Source of the DNA: JBFAPK01 sp040676675
GTDB lineage: Bacteria; Actinomycetota; Actinomycetes; Mycobacteriales; Micromonosporaceae
Reading direction: 5' to 3'
Length of the DNA: 64,000 nucleotides
Assembly: GCF_040676675.1 (NCBI RefSeq)
Contig: NZ_JBFAPK010000039.1
Span: 17,529 to 81,528 of the forward strand
Below the pieces are notes generated by a model. The model was not told the DNA's origin and did not search any database. It worked only from the letters and a program-made list of their open reading frames with translations. Made by a program: the position numbers and the translations under genes. Shown in pieces: positions 17,186 to 26,600 of the stretch; the first letter of the stretch is position 1, and each line of letters starts with the position of its first letter.

Positions 17186-17605
17186 CTACCGCGCGGCGAT
17201 CGGGAAGCGCGCGACCCGGGCCCGGACCGCTTCCCGGTCCGGCCCGGTCCAGGACTCGCGGGCCGCCACCAGCGGATACACCTCGCGTACGTAGTTGACC
17301 GCGGTCACCATGGCGCGCTCCCGCTCCCGGATCTCCCGGCGTCCGGCGGCGACGCGGCGCAGCCCGGTCGACAGTCCGGCCAGCGCACCCCCGGCCGCGA
17401 GCAGGGCGATCGCGATGCCGGCGGCGTGCGGCAGCCGCACCGCGATCGCCACGGCGGCCAGGAGCACGACGGCGGTACCGAGACAGAGCAGGCTGGCCGC
17501 GACGGAGAGCCGGGTACGCCGCCGCGTCGTCTCCGCGAGCACCGCCTCGGCCTCGGCGAGCGCCCGTTCGATCTCCGCGCCCGTGGCGCGTGGCCCGCCG
17601 CTCAC
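17186..17605 (-). CDS. two-helix membrane protein with flanking helical segments
   Basis: This is a 139-residue protein. An N-terminal charged helix (AEIERALAEAEAVLAETTRRR) precedes two membrane helices (about 33-55 and 60-82). A basic helical segment (RREIRERERAMVTAVNYV) and a short tail follow. No family recognised. Its start overlaps the stop of the GTPase-like gene by four bases, which points to translational coupling and a shared function. Confidence 0.72.
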   Translation of the reverse strand: MSGGPRATGAEIERALAEAEAVLAETTRRRTRLSVAASLLCLGTAVVLLAAVAIAVRLPHAAGIAIALLAAGGALAGLSTGLRRVAAGRREIRERERAMVTAVNYVREVYPLVAARESWTGPDREAVRARVARFPIAAR

Positions 17606-18453
17606 AGCATCCGCCCCAGGACGTCGTAGAAGTTGTCACGCAGCGCGGTGGCCTGGTTGCCGTCGAGCCGCGACGGGGTCCGGTACAGCCCCGGCGCGTA
17701 CTGGTGCGCCTCCGGGTGCCCGCTGAACGGCACGATCGCGATCCGGGGCGGCAGGCTGCGCTCCCCCGATCTCAGCCCGTCCAGCACCCGGTGGAAGGGC
17801 GAGGAGACCCCGCCCGGGATGTAGTGGTCCCGGACCTCCCCCAGCTCGTCCCAGACCAGGTCGATCTTGGCGACCGCGATGATCAGCCAGCGCAGCCGCC
17901 GCCGTACCGCCGGCTCCCGGAGCAGCTGCCCCAGCTCGGCGAAGTCCTGTACCTCCAGGTCGAGCAGGTAGCGGCGGACCCGCTCGTTCCCCTCGCGCGT
18001 CGGCGCCGGGTCGAGATCCCGCAGCGCGCCGTCGGCCGGCCCGCTCCACAGCTCGTTGAAGCCCGAGCAGACCACGTGGATGACGCCGACCGGCGCGGCG
18101 CGGTTCTTGAACGTACGGGCCACCGACCGCGTCCGCTCCGGCGAGTCCTGACCGGGCACCACCAGGAACGCCGCCCGTACGCTGGTCGCCTCGCCCCGCA
18201 GCAGCACCCGGTGCCGCTCCCAGTCCGCGCTGACGCGCGTCGTGTAGCCGAGCCCGCTCACCCGGTCGGTCAGCGCCTCGAAGAGCGCCGTCTTGCCGGC
18301 GCCCGGACGGCCGGTGACCACGATGGGGACGTTCGCCCGGCGTAGCCAGAGCCGCCTCGCCCGCAGGCTCGGCCGCGACCAGTCCCGGTGCTGGTCGACC
18401 GAGGAAACCGCCCGGTCCCAGGTGTCGCGGGCCTCGTCCCAGAGCGAACCCAC
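17602..18453 (-). CDS. P-loop GTPase-like protein heading a membrane operon
   Basis: The 283-residue product carries GRPGAGKT (about 48-55) as Walker A. LVVPGQDSPERT is in the place of the G3/Walker B region, and VAKIDLVW is close to the NKxD guanine-specificity motif with Ala in place of Asn. That supports a small-GTPase-like ATP/GTP-binding protein, though nucleotide preference is uncertain. The first 45 residues are Trp/Arg-rich and amphipathic. GTG 18453 follows GGGGAGGGGAG. The downstream overlap with two membrane-protein genes suggests recruitment to the membrane. Confidence 0.75.
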   Translation of the reverse strand: MGSLWDEARDTWDRAVSSVDQHRDWSRPSLRARRLWLRRANVPIVVTGRPGAGKTALFEALTDRVSGLGYTTRVSADWERHRVLLRGEATSVRAAFLVVPGQDSPERTRSVARTFKNRAAPVGVIHVVCSGFNELWSGPADGALRDLDPAPTREGNERVRRYLLDLEVQDFAELGQLLREPAVRRRLRWLIIAVAKIDLVWDELGEVRDHYIPGGVSSPFHRVLDGLRSGERSLPPRIAIVPFSGHPEAHQYAPGLYRTPSRLDGNQATALRDNFYDVLGRML

Positions 18454-18637
18454 CCCGCTCCCCTCCCCGCCTCGCCGGTACGCCGGTGCCCGACGCACTG
18501 ACGAACATAACTGCCCGGCGGTGCCGGACCATCGTCCACATCGGTGGAGGTCCGGCCCGGAACGGGTCGACGGGCCAGGCCGGCGGGGTCAGGCCGGGTT
18601 GGGTCGACCGGGGGCCGGGGGCCGGCGACCGGGCGGC

Positions 18638-19510
18638 TCAGAGCACCGTGCCGACCACGGCGGTCACCGGCAGCGCCGCCAGCGGCAGGAACGCGGCCAG
18701 CAGCGCGGCGGCCGGCACCTGGTCGGCCTCGTGCACCTGGCGCATCGTGCTGTGCGTGAGCACCAGCCGGTCGACCAGCCAGCGGGTGGCGTAGAGCACC
18801 GCGAGGCCCGCCACCGCCGTGGCCGCGAAGCCGGCGAGCGCCGGCCCCCAGCCGACGAAGTCGCCGGCGATGGCGTTGCGCATCACCAGGCCGAGCGCCA
18901 CCAGGCTGCCGGCGGCCTCCAACGCGCAGGCCAGCCGCCCCTCGCGTACGCCGGCGCGCATCGGGAACGGGTTGACCAGATCGACCAGGAAGTAACAGCC
19001 GACCAGCAGGGCCCCGCCGAGCAGGGTGAAGACGGCGGTGGCGGCGAGCGCGGTCGGCCAGTCCGGGGCCGAGCCGCTGAGGGAGCCGTTGACCACGAAG
19101 CCGAACGCGACGTAGAAGGCGGCCTTCACCAGGCCGGCCGACAGCTCGTACGCCCGCGCGTCGTCGGGCCGGCGGACCTCGCCGCCCACGATCCGGTCGA
19201 TCACGGGGTGGACGGCGAGCAGCAGCAGCGCCACCCAGGCGCCGGAGAGCGCGAGCAGCCCGACGTCGCTCCACCGGTTCGGCTCGTGCAGCCCCATCGA
19301 GCTGAGCATGCCGGTCGCCTGCCCCGCGGTGATGCCGAGCCGCTGGACCAGGTACGCCCAGTTGCCGTGGACGAAGATCTCCTCGTGGTCGTCGAAGCCG
19401 CTGGTGATGACGTTGAGCAGCTTCCAGAACCCGGCCAGGTAGCCGACGAAGACGACGATCTCGACCAGGCCGATCGCGAAGCCGCTCAGGCCCTCGGTCG
19501 TGACGCTCAC
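18638..19510 (-). CDS. DUF350-family membrane protein (YjfL-like)
   Basis: The 290-residue protein has about eight membrane helices in what looks like two tandem DUF350 units (each with Gly/Ala helices and a loop such as DLVNPFPMR or DDARAYELSAGLVKAAFYV). DUF350 proteins such as E. coli YjfL have no known activity but recur beside glutathionylspermidine-synthase-like ATP-grasp genes. GTG 19510 has AGGAGG upstream. It is the last gene of a four-gene operon and lies eight bases after the ATP-grasp gene. Confidence 0.78.
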   Translation of the reverse strand: MSVTTEGLSGFAIGLVEIVVFVGYLAGFWKLLNVITSGFDDHEEIFVHGNWAYLVQRLGITAGQATGMLSSMGLHEPNRWSDVGLLALSGAWVALLLLAVHPVIDRIVGGEVRRPDDARAYELSAGLVKAAFYVAFGFVVNGSLSGSAPDWPTALAATAVFTLLGGALLVGCYFLVDLVNPFPMRAGVREGRLACALEAAGSLVALGLVMRNAIAGDFVGWGPALAGFAATAVAGLAVLYATRWLVDRLVLTHSTMRQVHEADQVPAAALLAAFLPLAALPVTAVVGTVL

Positions 19511-19518
19511 CGTGCCTC

Positions 19519-20766
19519 CTACCTGATCACGTGGGGGACGAAGAAGCTCAGGTTGTCGGTGACCAGCCCCGGGCTCTCCCGGATGGCCAGCCCCGCCGGC
19601 TCGCCGTCGACGAGCCAGGCGCCGAGGACCGGGTGGTGCGATCCGTCGGCGCCGGAGAAGTCGGGCAGCGCCGCGAACTCCTGCACGACAGCGCCCTCGT
19701 CGCCGTACGGGCCGGGGGTTTCCAGCACCGTACCGACCTCGTCCACGATGCGGATGTTGGCGCCCTCGCGCCCGAGCAACGGCTTGACCACGTACCGCGA
19801 CAGGCCGTGCGGTTCGTCGGCGAAGTACGCGGGCAGCAGGTACCGGCGCCGGTGCGGGTCGTCGCGGTACAGCCGCCAGAGCACGGGCAGCAGTCCCTTG
19901 TTGCTCCAGAGCATCTTGTAGATCGGCTCGATCCACACCGTACCGCCGGGGCGGCGGCCGGAGGCGATCACCGCCGGGCCGAAGCGGTCCTCGACCAGCC
20001 ACTCCCACGGGTACAGCTTGAAGATCACCTCGATCCGGCGCCGGTGCAGGTCGTAGAAGTTGCCGTCCTCGCCGAGCCCGATGTCCTCGGTGTGCAGGAG
20101 CTCCACCTCGTAGCCGGCCTCCCGGGCCGTGTCGGCGAGGTAGGTGGTGTTCATCTGGTCCTCGCCCGAGGTCTCGTCGGCCGTGTAGGCGAAGTGGATC
20201 CGGGCGACCGGGCGACCGGTACGCCGCTCGTGCTCGCCGATCTGCCGCCGCCACGCGGCGACCAGCCGCTCGTGCAGCGAGTTCCACTGGTCCCCGCCCT
20301 GCTGGGTGTGCTCGAACCAGCGCCACTGGATCACCGCCGACTCCAGCAGTGAGGTGGGGGTGTCCGCGTTGAACTCCAGCAGCTTCGGCACCCGCAGGCT
20401 CGGGTCCGCGTCGGCCAGCTCGCCGACGCCGGCGTACCGCAGGTCGAAGCGCGCGTAGACGCTGGGCGGCTCCTCCTCCCAGGTGCGCGCGATCTCGGCG
20501 AACGCCGCCTCGGGGATGCCCATCCGGCGCAGCAGCGCGGGGTTGGCGAGCAGGTGGTCGCCGGCCTCGACGCACATCGCGAAGATGGTCCGGACGTGCT
20601 CCTCCAGCTCGTCCACCTCGGCGGCGGAGAACTCGTAGTACGGCCCCTCGCGCCAGTACTTGACCACCTCGCCGCCGGGCAGCTGGCTGTCGAGGAAGAC
20701 CAGCCCGTCGCGGGCGACCTGCTCCTCCCAGCCCGGCCGGACCGTTCCCGTGGGTACGCGACGCAC
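19519..20766 (-). CDS. glutathionylspermidine synthase-family ATP-grasp ligase (YjfC-like)
   Basis: The 415-residue protein matches the synthetase half of glutathionylspermidine synthase. LLEFNADTPTSLLES (about 130-145), FKLYPWEWL (about 246), and SRYVVKPLLGREGANI (about 325-340) are the ATP-grasp and substrate segments, and VQEFAALPDF follows. The amidase half of E. coli Gsp is missing. Homologues such as YjfC are presumed to ligate an amine, perhaps a polyamine, to a peptide carboxylate. The GTG has GGAGG upstream. Here it sits between a lipoprotein and DUF350, with a spermidine-synthase-like gene in the same operon. Confidence 0.85.
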   Translation of the reverse strand: MRRVPTGTVRPGWEEQVARDGLVFLDSQLPGGEVVKYWREGPYYEFSAAEVDELEEHVRTIFAMCVEAGDHLLANPALLRRMGIPEAAFAEIARTWEEEPPSVYARFDLRYAGVGELADADPSLRVPKLLEFNADTPTSLLESAVIQWRWFEHTQQGGDQWNSLHERLVAAWRRQIGEHERRTGRPVARIHFAYTADETSGEDQMNTTYLADTAREAGYEVELLHTEDIGLGEDGNFYDLHRRRIEVIFKLYPWEWLVEDRFGPAVIASGRRPGGTVWIEPIYKMLWSNKGLLPVLWRLYRDDPHRRRYLLPAYFADEPHGLSRYVVKPLLGREGANIRIVDEVGTVLETPGPYGDEGAVVQEFAALPDFSGADGSHHPVLGAWLVDGEPAGLAIRESPGLVTDNLSFFVPHVIR

Positions 20767-20769
20767 GCC

Positions 20770-21162
20770 TCAACCTCCGGAGCTGTGGCCGCCGGAACCC
20801 GACCCGATCCCGTCGCGGGTGATCACGCCTGGCGTGATCGGGCCGGTCGGCGGCAGGCCGACGCGGATCCGCGCGTCCCGGTCGTCCGGCCGGATCTTCT
20901 GCCCGCCGGAGACCACGCTGCCCAGCCCGTACCGGTACCGGCCCCGGCCGTGCCAGATGTAGTAGTCGTCGCTCGGCCCGTCGTCGCAGCGCACCGCGTC
21001 GACCACCCGGTCGAACCGGTCGACGCAGTAGACGCTGTCGACCTGGTCTGCCGTCCTGCTGGTGGAGCAGCCCGCACCGGCGACCGTGAAGGCCGCCGCG
21101 GCCGTGCTGACCAGCGCGATCCGCATCGCTCCCCGGCGTCTCGGCGTGACCCCGTCCACCAC
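20770..21162 (-). CDS. small lipoprotein in polyamine/ATP-grasp operon
   Basis: The 130-residue protein begins with a basic RRR stretch, a hydrophobic segment and the lipobox VAGAGC, placing the lipidated Cys near 32. The mature part has two further cysteines (VYCVD, VRCDD) and many aromatic residues (DDYYIWHGRGRYRYG). It ends in a Gly/Ser-rich tail. By position it may correspond to YjfM/YgiB (DUF1190) proteins, which also have Gly/Ser-rich ends, but I cannot show homology. The start is supported by GGGAG ten bases before the first GTG. It lies three bases before the ATP-grasp gene. Confidence 0.72.
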   Translation of the reverse strand: MVDGVTPRRRGAMRIALVSTAAAAFTVAGAGCSTSRTADQVDSVYCVDRFDRVVDAVRCDDGPSDDYYIWHGRGRYRYGLGSVVSGGQKIRPDDRDARIRVGLPPTGPITPGVITRDGIGSGSGGHSSGG

Positions 21163-21177
21163 CGTTCCCCCACTCCC

Positions 21178-22197
21178 TCAGCTCGCCAGCAGCCGGCGCA
21201 GGTACGGCGGCAGCGCCGCCGACGCCCGGTACATCTCGGGCGAGAGGTAGTCGCAGTCGCCGCTGACGTTCGCCCAGCGGGCGGCCAGCTCCGCCGGTGC
21301 CGGCTCGTCCAGCGGATGCTCGGCCGCGAGCAGGAAACCGAAGGTCGTCAGCTGGTAGCCGGGCACGACCGCGGTGTGCAGCCGGATCGAGCCGAAGACC
21401 TCGCCCAGCCGGCGCAGCTGGGTGCGTACCTCGTCGGGCTGCATGGTCAGCGAGCCGCACTGCATGGCGAGCACCCCGCCCGGCGCGAGCGCGCGCCGGG
21501 CGTCGGCCAGGAGTTCGGTCTCGAAGAGGCGCTCGGCGGGGCCACCCGGCACCGGGTCGGTGAGGTCGAGGACGAGCACGTCGAAGCCGCCGGGGCCGGC
21601 CGCGAGATAGTCCGCGCCGTCGGCGAAGACCAGCTCCACCCGGGGGTCGTCGAACGCGCCACCGGAGACCGTGGGCAGGTGCTCGCGGCAGACCCGGGTG
21701 ACCGCGTCGTCGATCTCGACCTGCACCACCCGCCGGAGGCTGCGCAGCCGCAGCGCCTGCCGCAACGCGCCGCCGTCCCCACCGCCGACCACGAGCATCG
21801 TCTCGGGCGCGCCGTGCTGGATGCTCGGCGTCAGCACCAGCATCTCGTGGTAGACGAACTCGTCCCGCTCGGTGGTCTGGATCACCCCGTCGAGCACCAG
21901 CATCCGGCCGTGGAACGGCGTGTCGAAGACCTGGATGTGTCCCCAGCGGGACCGCTCGTCGTGCAGCACCGCGTCGATCTCGACCTGGATCGCGATGCCG
22001 GGCCGGCCGTGGGGCAGTTCCCGCTCGGTGAACCACCGCGTCCCGCCGGAGGGCCGCTCTTCCAGGCCGGTGGCGGGCGCGGAGGCGGGGCTGGTCGCGG
22101 AGGCGGCGGGCGGTCGCGACGCGGGCCCCCCGGCCGTGGGCGCGGCGGGCGGCGCCGGTGGGCGGCCCGTCGCGGGTGGAACATCCTGCCGTACCAA
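21178..22197 (-). CDS. speE: polyamine aminopropyltransferase (spermidine synthase-like)
   Basis: The conserved part of this roughly 339-residue protein is a spermidine-synthase fold. LVLDGVIQTTERDEFVYHEM is followed by VVGGGDGGALR (138-143, decarboxylated-SAM pocket), VEID (E161) and LDLTDP (D211/D214, catalytic region). It would transfer an aminopropyl group from decarboxylated SAM to an amine. No SAM decarboxylase gene is nearby. The first 45 residues are Pro/Ala-rich and unrelated to the family. I chose TTG 22197 because GGGGAG lies eight bases upstream; the frame stays open further without support. It leads the four-gene operon. Confidence 0.82.
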   Translation of the reverse strand: MVRQDVPPATGRPPAPPAAPTAGGPASRPPAASATSPASAPATGLEERPSGGTRWFTERELPHGRPGIAIQVEIDAVLHDERSRWGHIQVFDTPFHGRMLVLDGVIQTTERDEFVYHEMLVLTPSIQHGAPETMLVVGGGDGGALRQALRLRSLRRVVQVEIDDAVTRVCREHLPTVSGGAFDDPRVELVFADGADYLAAGPGGFDVLVLDLTDPVPGGPAERLFETELLADARRALAPGGVLAMQCGSLTMQPDEVRTQLRRLGEVFGSIRLHTAVVPGYQLTTFGFLLAAEHPLDEPAPAELAARWANVSGDCDYLSPEMYRASAALPPYLRRLLAS

Positions 22198-22610
22198 TGC
22201 CTGCGCTCCCCGGGGTGATGGTCGGACCGGACTGTACTGCCATTCCGCAACCGCCGCCCGCCACGGCAACGGTCCCGGTCGGCGCCGGCGCCCGCCCCGG
22301 TCCGGCTCGACGCGATGCCCCGGGTCGACGCGGTACCCGGGTCGACACGATGGGCACGGGTCCGGACGGCTCGGCAAACACCGGCCAAGTCTGATTTGAC
22401 GGCAATTACCCGAGCACAATGTGATTCGGCACCAAAGAACATGAAGCATTGTCCACCTTGTCAACTACCCGCCAATCGGTTACGCCCCGACGAACCCGTT
22501 GCTTTAATTACGAGGCCCGGTCGGATTGGACGCCGGGCGGGCGGGCGGCGAGGCGGACGGCGAGCGCCCGGTGAAATTTTGATCCGTTTTCCCGACCAGG
22601 AGGGGAGAGC
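22198..22610. other. divergent intergenic region with candidate promoter
   Basis: This 413-base gap separates the speE operon from the lanthipeptide cluster. The centre is clearly richer in A and T than its surroundings (about 22385-22520). TTGACG (22396-22401) and TGTGAT (22420-22425) with an 18-base spacer could drive the radical SAM gene, giving a leader of roughly 180 bases. No small gene is evident. Confidence 0.35.
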
Positions 22611-23660
22611 ATGGTGGACGTACCGGACCGGCCGGAAAACATCGTCTGGGATATCACGTACGCCTGCCCACTGCGCTGCCTGCACTGCTATTCCGAATCG
22701 GGGCGGCGACCGTCACGTCAATTGAGCGCGGAAGACCTCGTACGGGTCGTCGACGCGATGGTCGCGCTGCGCCCGAGGTCGATCTCCCTGGCCGGCGGCG
22801 AGCCGCTGCTGGTGCCCGGCGTCTTCGACCTCGCCGAACGGATCGCCGGCGCGGGCATCGGGGTCCTCCTCTACACCGGCGGCTGGTCGCTCCCGCCCGA
22901 GACCGCCGAGCGCGCCGTCCGGGTGTTCCACCGGATCGTGGTCAGCGTGGACGGCGCGACCGCCGAGACGCACGACCGGATCCGGGGCCGCGTCGGCTCG
23001 TTCGCCCGCGCGCTGACCGCGCTGGAGCGGCTGGACCGGGCCGCGCGCGGCGGTACGCACCGACGGCGTCCGGCCCAGTTCGGCGTCGAGTACGCGGTGC
23101 TGCGCGACAACCTCGGACAGCTCGCGGAATTCTGCGCCGAAATCGCGCCACGATTTCCCGCGATGTCATTCCTCGCCTTCGGCGCGGCGGTACCGAGCGG
23201 GCTGGCCAGTCGCACCGGCGTGGCGGAACAGGAACTGCTCGGAGAGGACCAGCTCGACCTGTTGACCAGCGCGGCGCACACCCGATATCTGCAATCGCTG
23301 GCCCCAGCGTCGGTGCACGTGTCCACCACGGACAACCGCGTTCTTCAAATGCGTCCGGATTTGATCGCGCGGGGCGAATTCGCCGCGCTGATGCAGGTCG
23401 AGCCGGACGGCGCGGTACGTGCCATGCCCAGCTACGAGGGCACCGTGGGAAACCTGCGTACCGAGCCCGGGGAACTGCTCTGGAAACGGGCGGTGGCCCG
23501 CTGGCACGACCCGTTCGTCCGGGAGGCACTGGCCGGGGTCCGCACGATGGCCGAGTGGGCCGGGGCGACCCGGCGCATCGACTACCACTTCGGCACCCCC
23601 GAGGTGCGCGCCCGCATCGACCGGCGCCCCGAACCGCAATCGTCGCCGAACCGGAGGTGA
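22611..23660 (+). CDS. radical SAM protein of the lanthipeptide cluster
   Basis: The 349-residue enzyme has the canonical CxxxCxxC motif (C19, C23, C26 in CPLRCLHCY), then SLAGGEPLL for SAM binding and VVSVDGATAETHDRIRG typical of peptide-modifying radical SAM proteins. Only one further Cys is present, so it lacks the SPASM/twitch cysteines for auxiliary clusters. The last 110 residues are not recognisable. GGAGGGGAG precedes the ATG. Its stop overlaps the ribosome site of lanL, five bases before that start, so the two are coupled. It may add a second modification to the peptide; the chemistry cannot be read. Confidence 0.85.
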   Translation: MVDVPDRPENIVWDITYACPLRCLHCYSESGRRPSRQLSAEDLVRVVDAMVALRPRSISLAGGEPLLVPGVFDLAERIAGAGIGVLLYTGGWSLPPETAERAVRVFHRIVVSVDGATAETHDRIRGRVGSFARALTALERLDRAARGGTHRRRPAQFGVEYAVLRDNLGQLAEFCAEIAPRFPAMSFLAFGAAVPSGLASRTGVAEQELLGEDQLDLLTSAAHTRYLQSLAPASVHVSTTDNRVLQMRPDLIARGEFAALMQVEPDGAVRAMPSYEGTVGNLRTEPGELLWKRAVARWHDPFVREALAGVRTMAEWAGATRRIDYHFGTPEVRARIDRRPEPQSSPNRR

Positions 23661-23665
23661 ACGGC

Positions 23666-26600
23666 ATGGACGCTTTGGACCCCGCCCCCGCGGCGGTACC
23701 CGCCACGGATCCCGGCGCGACCGACGCGTTGCTCGTCGACTGCGTACGCGCGGCGCTGGCCCGCACCGGCGGCGCCGACTGGTCGGTCGAGCCGGCGGCG
23801 TACTGGTGCCATGTCACGCCGCCCGGGCACCACTTCCCGGTACAGGGCTGGAAGCTGCACGTCTCGGCCACCCCGCTCTCCGCACCGCTGGTGCTGGCCC
23901 GGGTGACCGGGATCCTCGTCCGGCACCGGTGCGCGTTCAAGTTCGCCGGTACCGTCGACCGGGTCCGGGACCTCGTCTCCCACCACGCCGACCGCGGCTC
24001 CGGCGGCAAGTTCATCACCATCTACCCGGGACTGCCCGACGAGCGGCTGCGCGCGCTCGCCGAGGAACTGCACGAGGCGACCCTGGGCCTGCCCGGACCC
24101 GGCGTCCTCTCCGACCGGCCGTACCGGCCCGGCAGCCTGGTGCACTACCGCTTCGGCGTCTTCACCGGCGTACCGATGCTCGGCAACGACGGGTCGCCCG
24201 AGGCGATGCTGGTGGCGCCGGACGGCCGCCTGGTGCCCGACGAGCGCAGGGCGTGGTTCACGCCGCCGCCGTGGGCGCCCCGCGACCCGTTCACCGGCGA
24301 GCGGGCCACCTCCCCGAAGGCGGGCACGCCGAGGCCGGTGCTGCTGGACGGCCGGTACCTGGTCCACGAGGTCATCCGGCACACCTTCTCGGGCAGCGTG
24401 TACCGGGGCACCGACCAGGTCACCGGCGGCGCGGTGGTGGTGAAGCAGGCGCGCCCGCACACCAACGTCGACGAGTACGGCCAAGAGCTGCGGCACCGGC
24501 GCCGGCACGAGGCGGAGATGTTGCGCGCGTTCGACTCCTCCGGGTTCACCGCCCGCCTGGTCGCCCTCTTCGAGCAGCAGGGGGACCTCTTCCTGGTGCA
24601 GGAGCGGCTGCCCGGCGCGACGCTGCGCAAGTGGGTCTGGGACAACCTCTCGCCCGACGGCGGGGACGGCACGTGGGGGCTGCCACCGGCCGAGGTGCAG
24701 CGGGTGGCCGAGCGGGTGGTCCGGATCGTGCGGGAGGTCCACGGCCGCGGGCTCGTCCTGCGGGACCTGACCCCGAACAACATCATGGTCACCGACGACG
24801 ACGTACGCCTGATCGACCTGGAGGCGTTCGCCCGCGCGGGCGAGCCGGCGATCAAGCTCTTCACGCCCGGCTACGCGGCGCCCGAGCAGACGTACGGCCC
24901 GTCGGTCGCCGCCGCGTCGCCCCGCGCCGACCTCTTCGCCCTCGGGGCCGTGCTCTTCTACCTGGTCAGCGCGGTCGACCCGGTGCTGGTCCGGGACGCG
25001 CCCGAGCCGCGCCCGTACCAGGAGCGGATCCGGGGCTGGCTCGACCGGCTCTCGGTCCGGAACCCGGTCGCCCGCCGGCTCGCCCCGGTCATCGTGGCGC
25101 TGATGCGGGACGATCCCGCCGCGCGGCCGGACCTCGACGAGGTGGCCGCGTCCCTGGCCGGCGCCGCACCGCCCGCCCCCGCACCGCCCGCCCCCGCACC
25201 GTCCGGCGCCGCACCGTCCGGCGCCGCACCGTCTGGCGCCGCTTCGTCCGGTGTCGCACCGGCGGGCCCCGCTCCGGACGGTGCGACAGCCGCCGACGCC
25301 GCACCGGACGGCGCGACGCTCGACCGGATGATCGCGGACGCGCGGGAGCACCTCGTCACCACGATGGACGCCGGCAGCGGTACCTGGCTCTGGCCGCCGA
25401 GCCGGGTCGGCACCAAGACCGACCCGCTCAACGTGCAGCACGGCGCGGCCGGTGTGCTGGCGGTGCTCGTCCGGGCGTACCGGGCCGAACCGGCACCGGC
25501 GGCCCGCGAGGCGATCGCCGCGACCGCGGACTGGATCCGCCGCCGGGTCGTACGGGAGACCCAGGCCCTGCCGGGCTTGCACTTCGGACGCTCCGGCACC
25601 GCCTGGGCGCTGCTCGACGCCGGTACGCTCCTCGACGACCGGGAGCTGACGGCGCTCGCGGTCGACCTGGCCCAGCGCATCCCGCTGCGCTGGCCCAACC
25701 CCGACGTCTGCCACGGCATGGCCGGCGCCGGCCTGACCCAGCTGCGCTTCTGGGAGGCGACCGGCGAGGAGATATTCCTCGACCGGGCCCGCGAGGTGGC
25801 GGCGGCGGTCGCCCGCGCCGCCGAGCACCGCGACGGCCTGACCCTCTGGCCGATTCCGCGGGACTTCCCGTCGAGCCTGGCCGGGCTGGAACACTACGGC
25901 TTCGCGCACGGGGTGGCGGGGGTCGGATCGTTCCTGCTCGCCGTCGGCCGGGCGAGCGGGGAGAGCGAGCACCTGGAGCTGGCGGCGACCGCGGCGCGGA
26001 CCCTGCGGGCGGTCGCGCGGGTCGACGAGGTCGGAGCCCGCTGGGCGAGCAGCGCCAAGGGCGGCCAGTACCTCACGCACTGGTGCAGCGGCTCGTCCGG
26101 GATCGGTACGTTCCTCGTCCGGCAGTGGCGCCACGACGGCGACGACCGTTGGGAGGAGTTGCTCGACGGGGCCGCCCGGGCGGTCCACCGGACCCGGTGG
26201 CAGGTCGGTTCGGCGCAGTGCCACGGGCTCGCCGGCGATGCCGAGTTCCTGCTCGACCTCGCCGAGGCGTCCGGGAACGGCCGGTACCGCGACTGGGCGG
26301 CGGAGCTGGCGGCGACGATCTACGCGCCGCACGCCGTACGGGACGGGCGGATGGTCGTACCGGACGACACGCAGGGCGCCGTGGTCGCCGATTTCAGCGC
26401 GGGCATGGCCGGGGTCCTCGCGTTCCTGCTGCGACTGCGCGACGGCGGCCCACGGATCTGGCTGCCGGAGTCGTTCGCCCGGCTCGCCCGCCCCACGGCG
26501 GAGAGCCGGCCCACGGCGGAGAGCCGGCCCACGGCGGAGAGCCGGCCCACGGCGGAGGCCCGGCCCGCCGCCGAGGCCCCGCCCGCCGCCGAAGGGCGCC

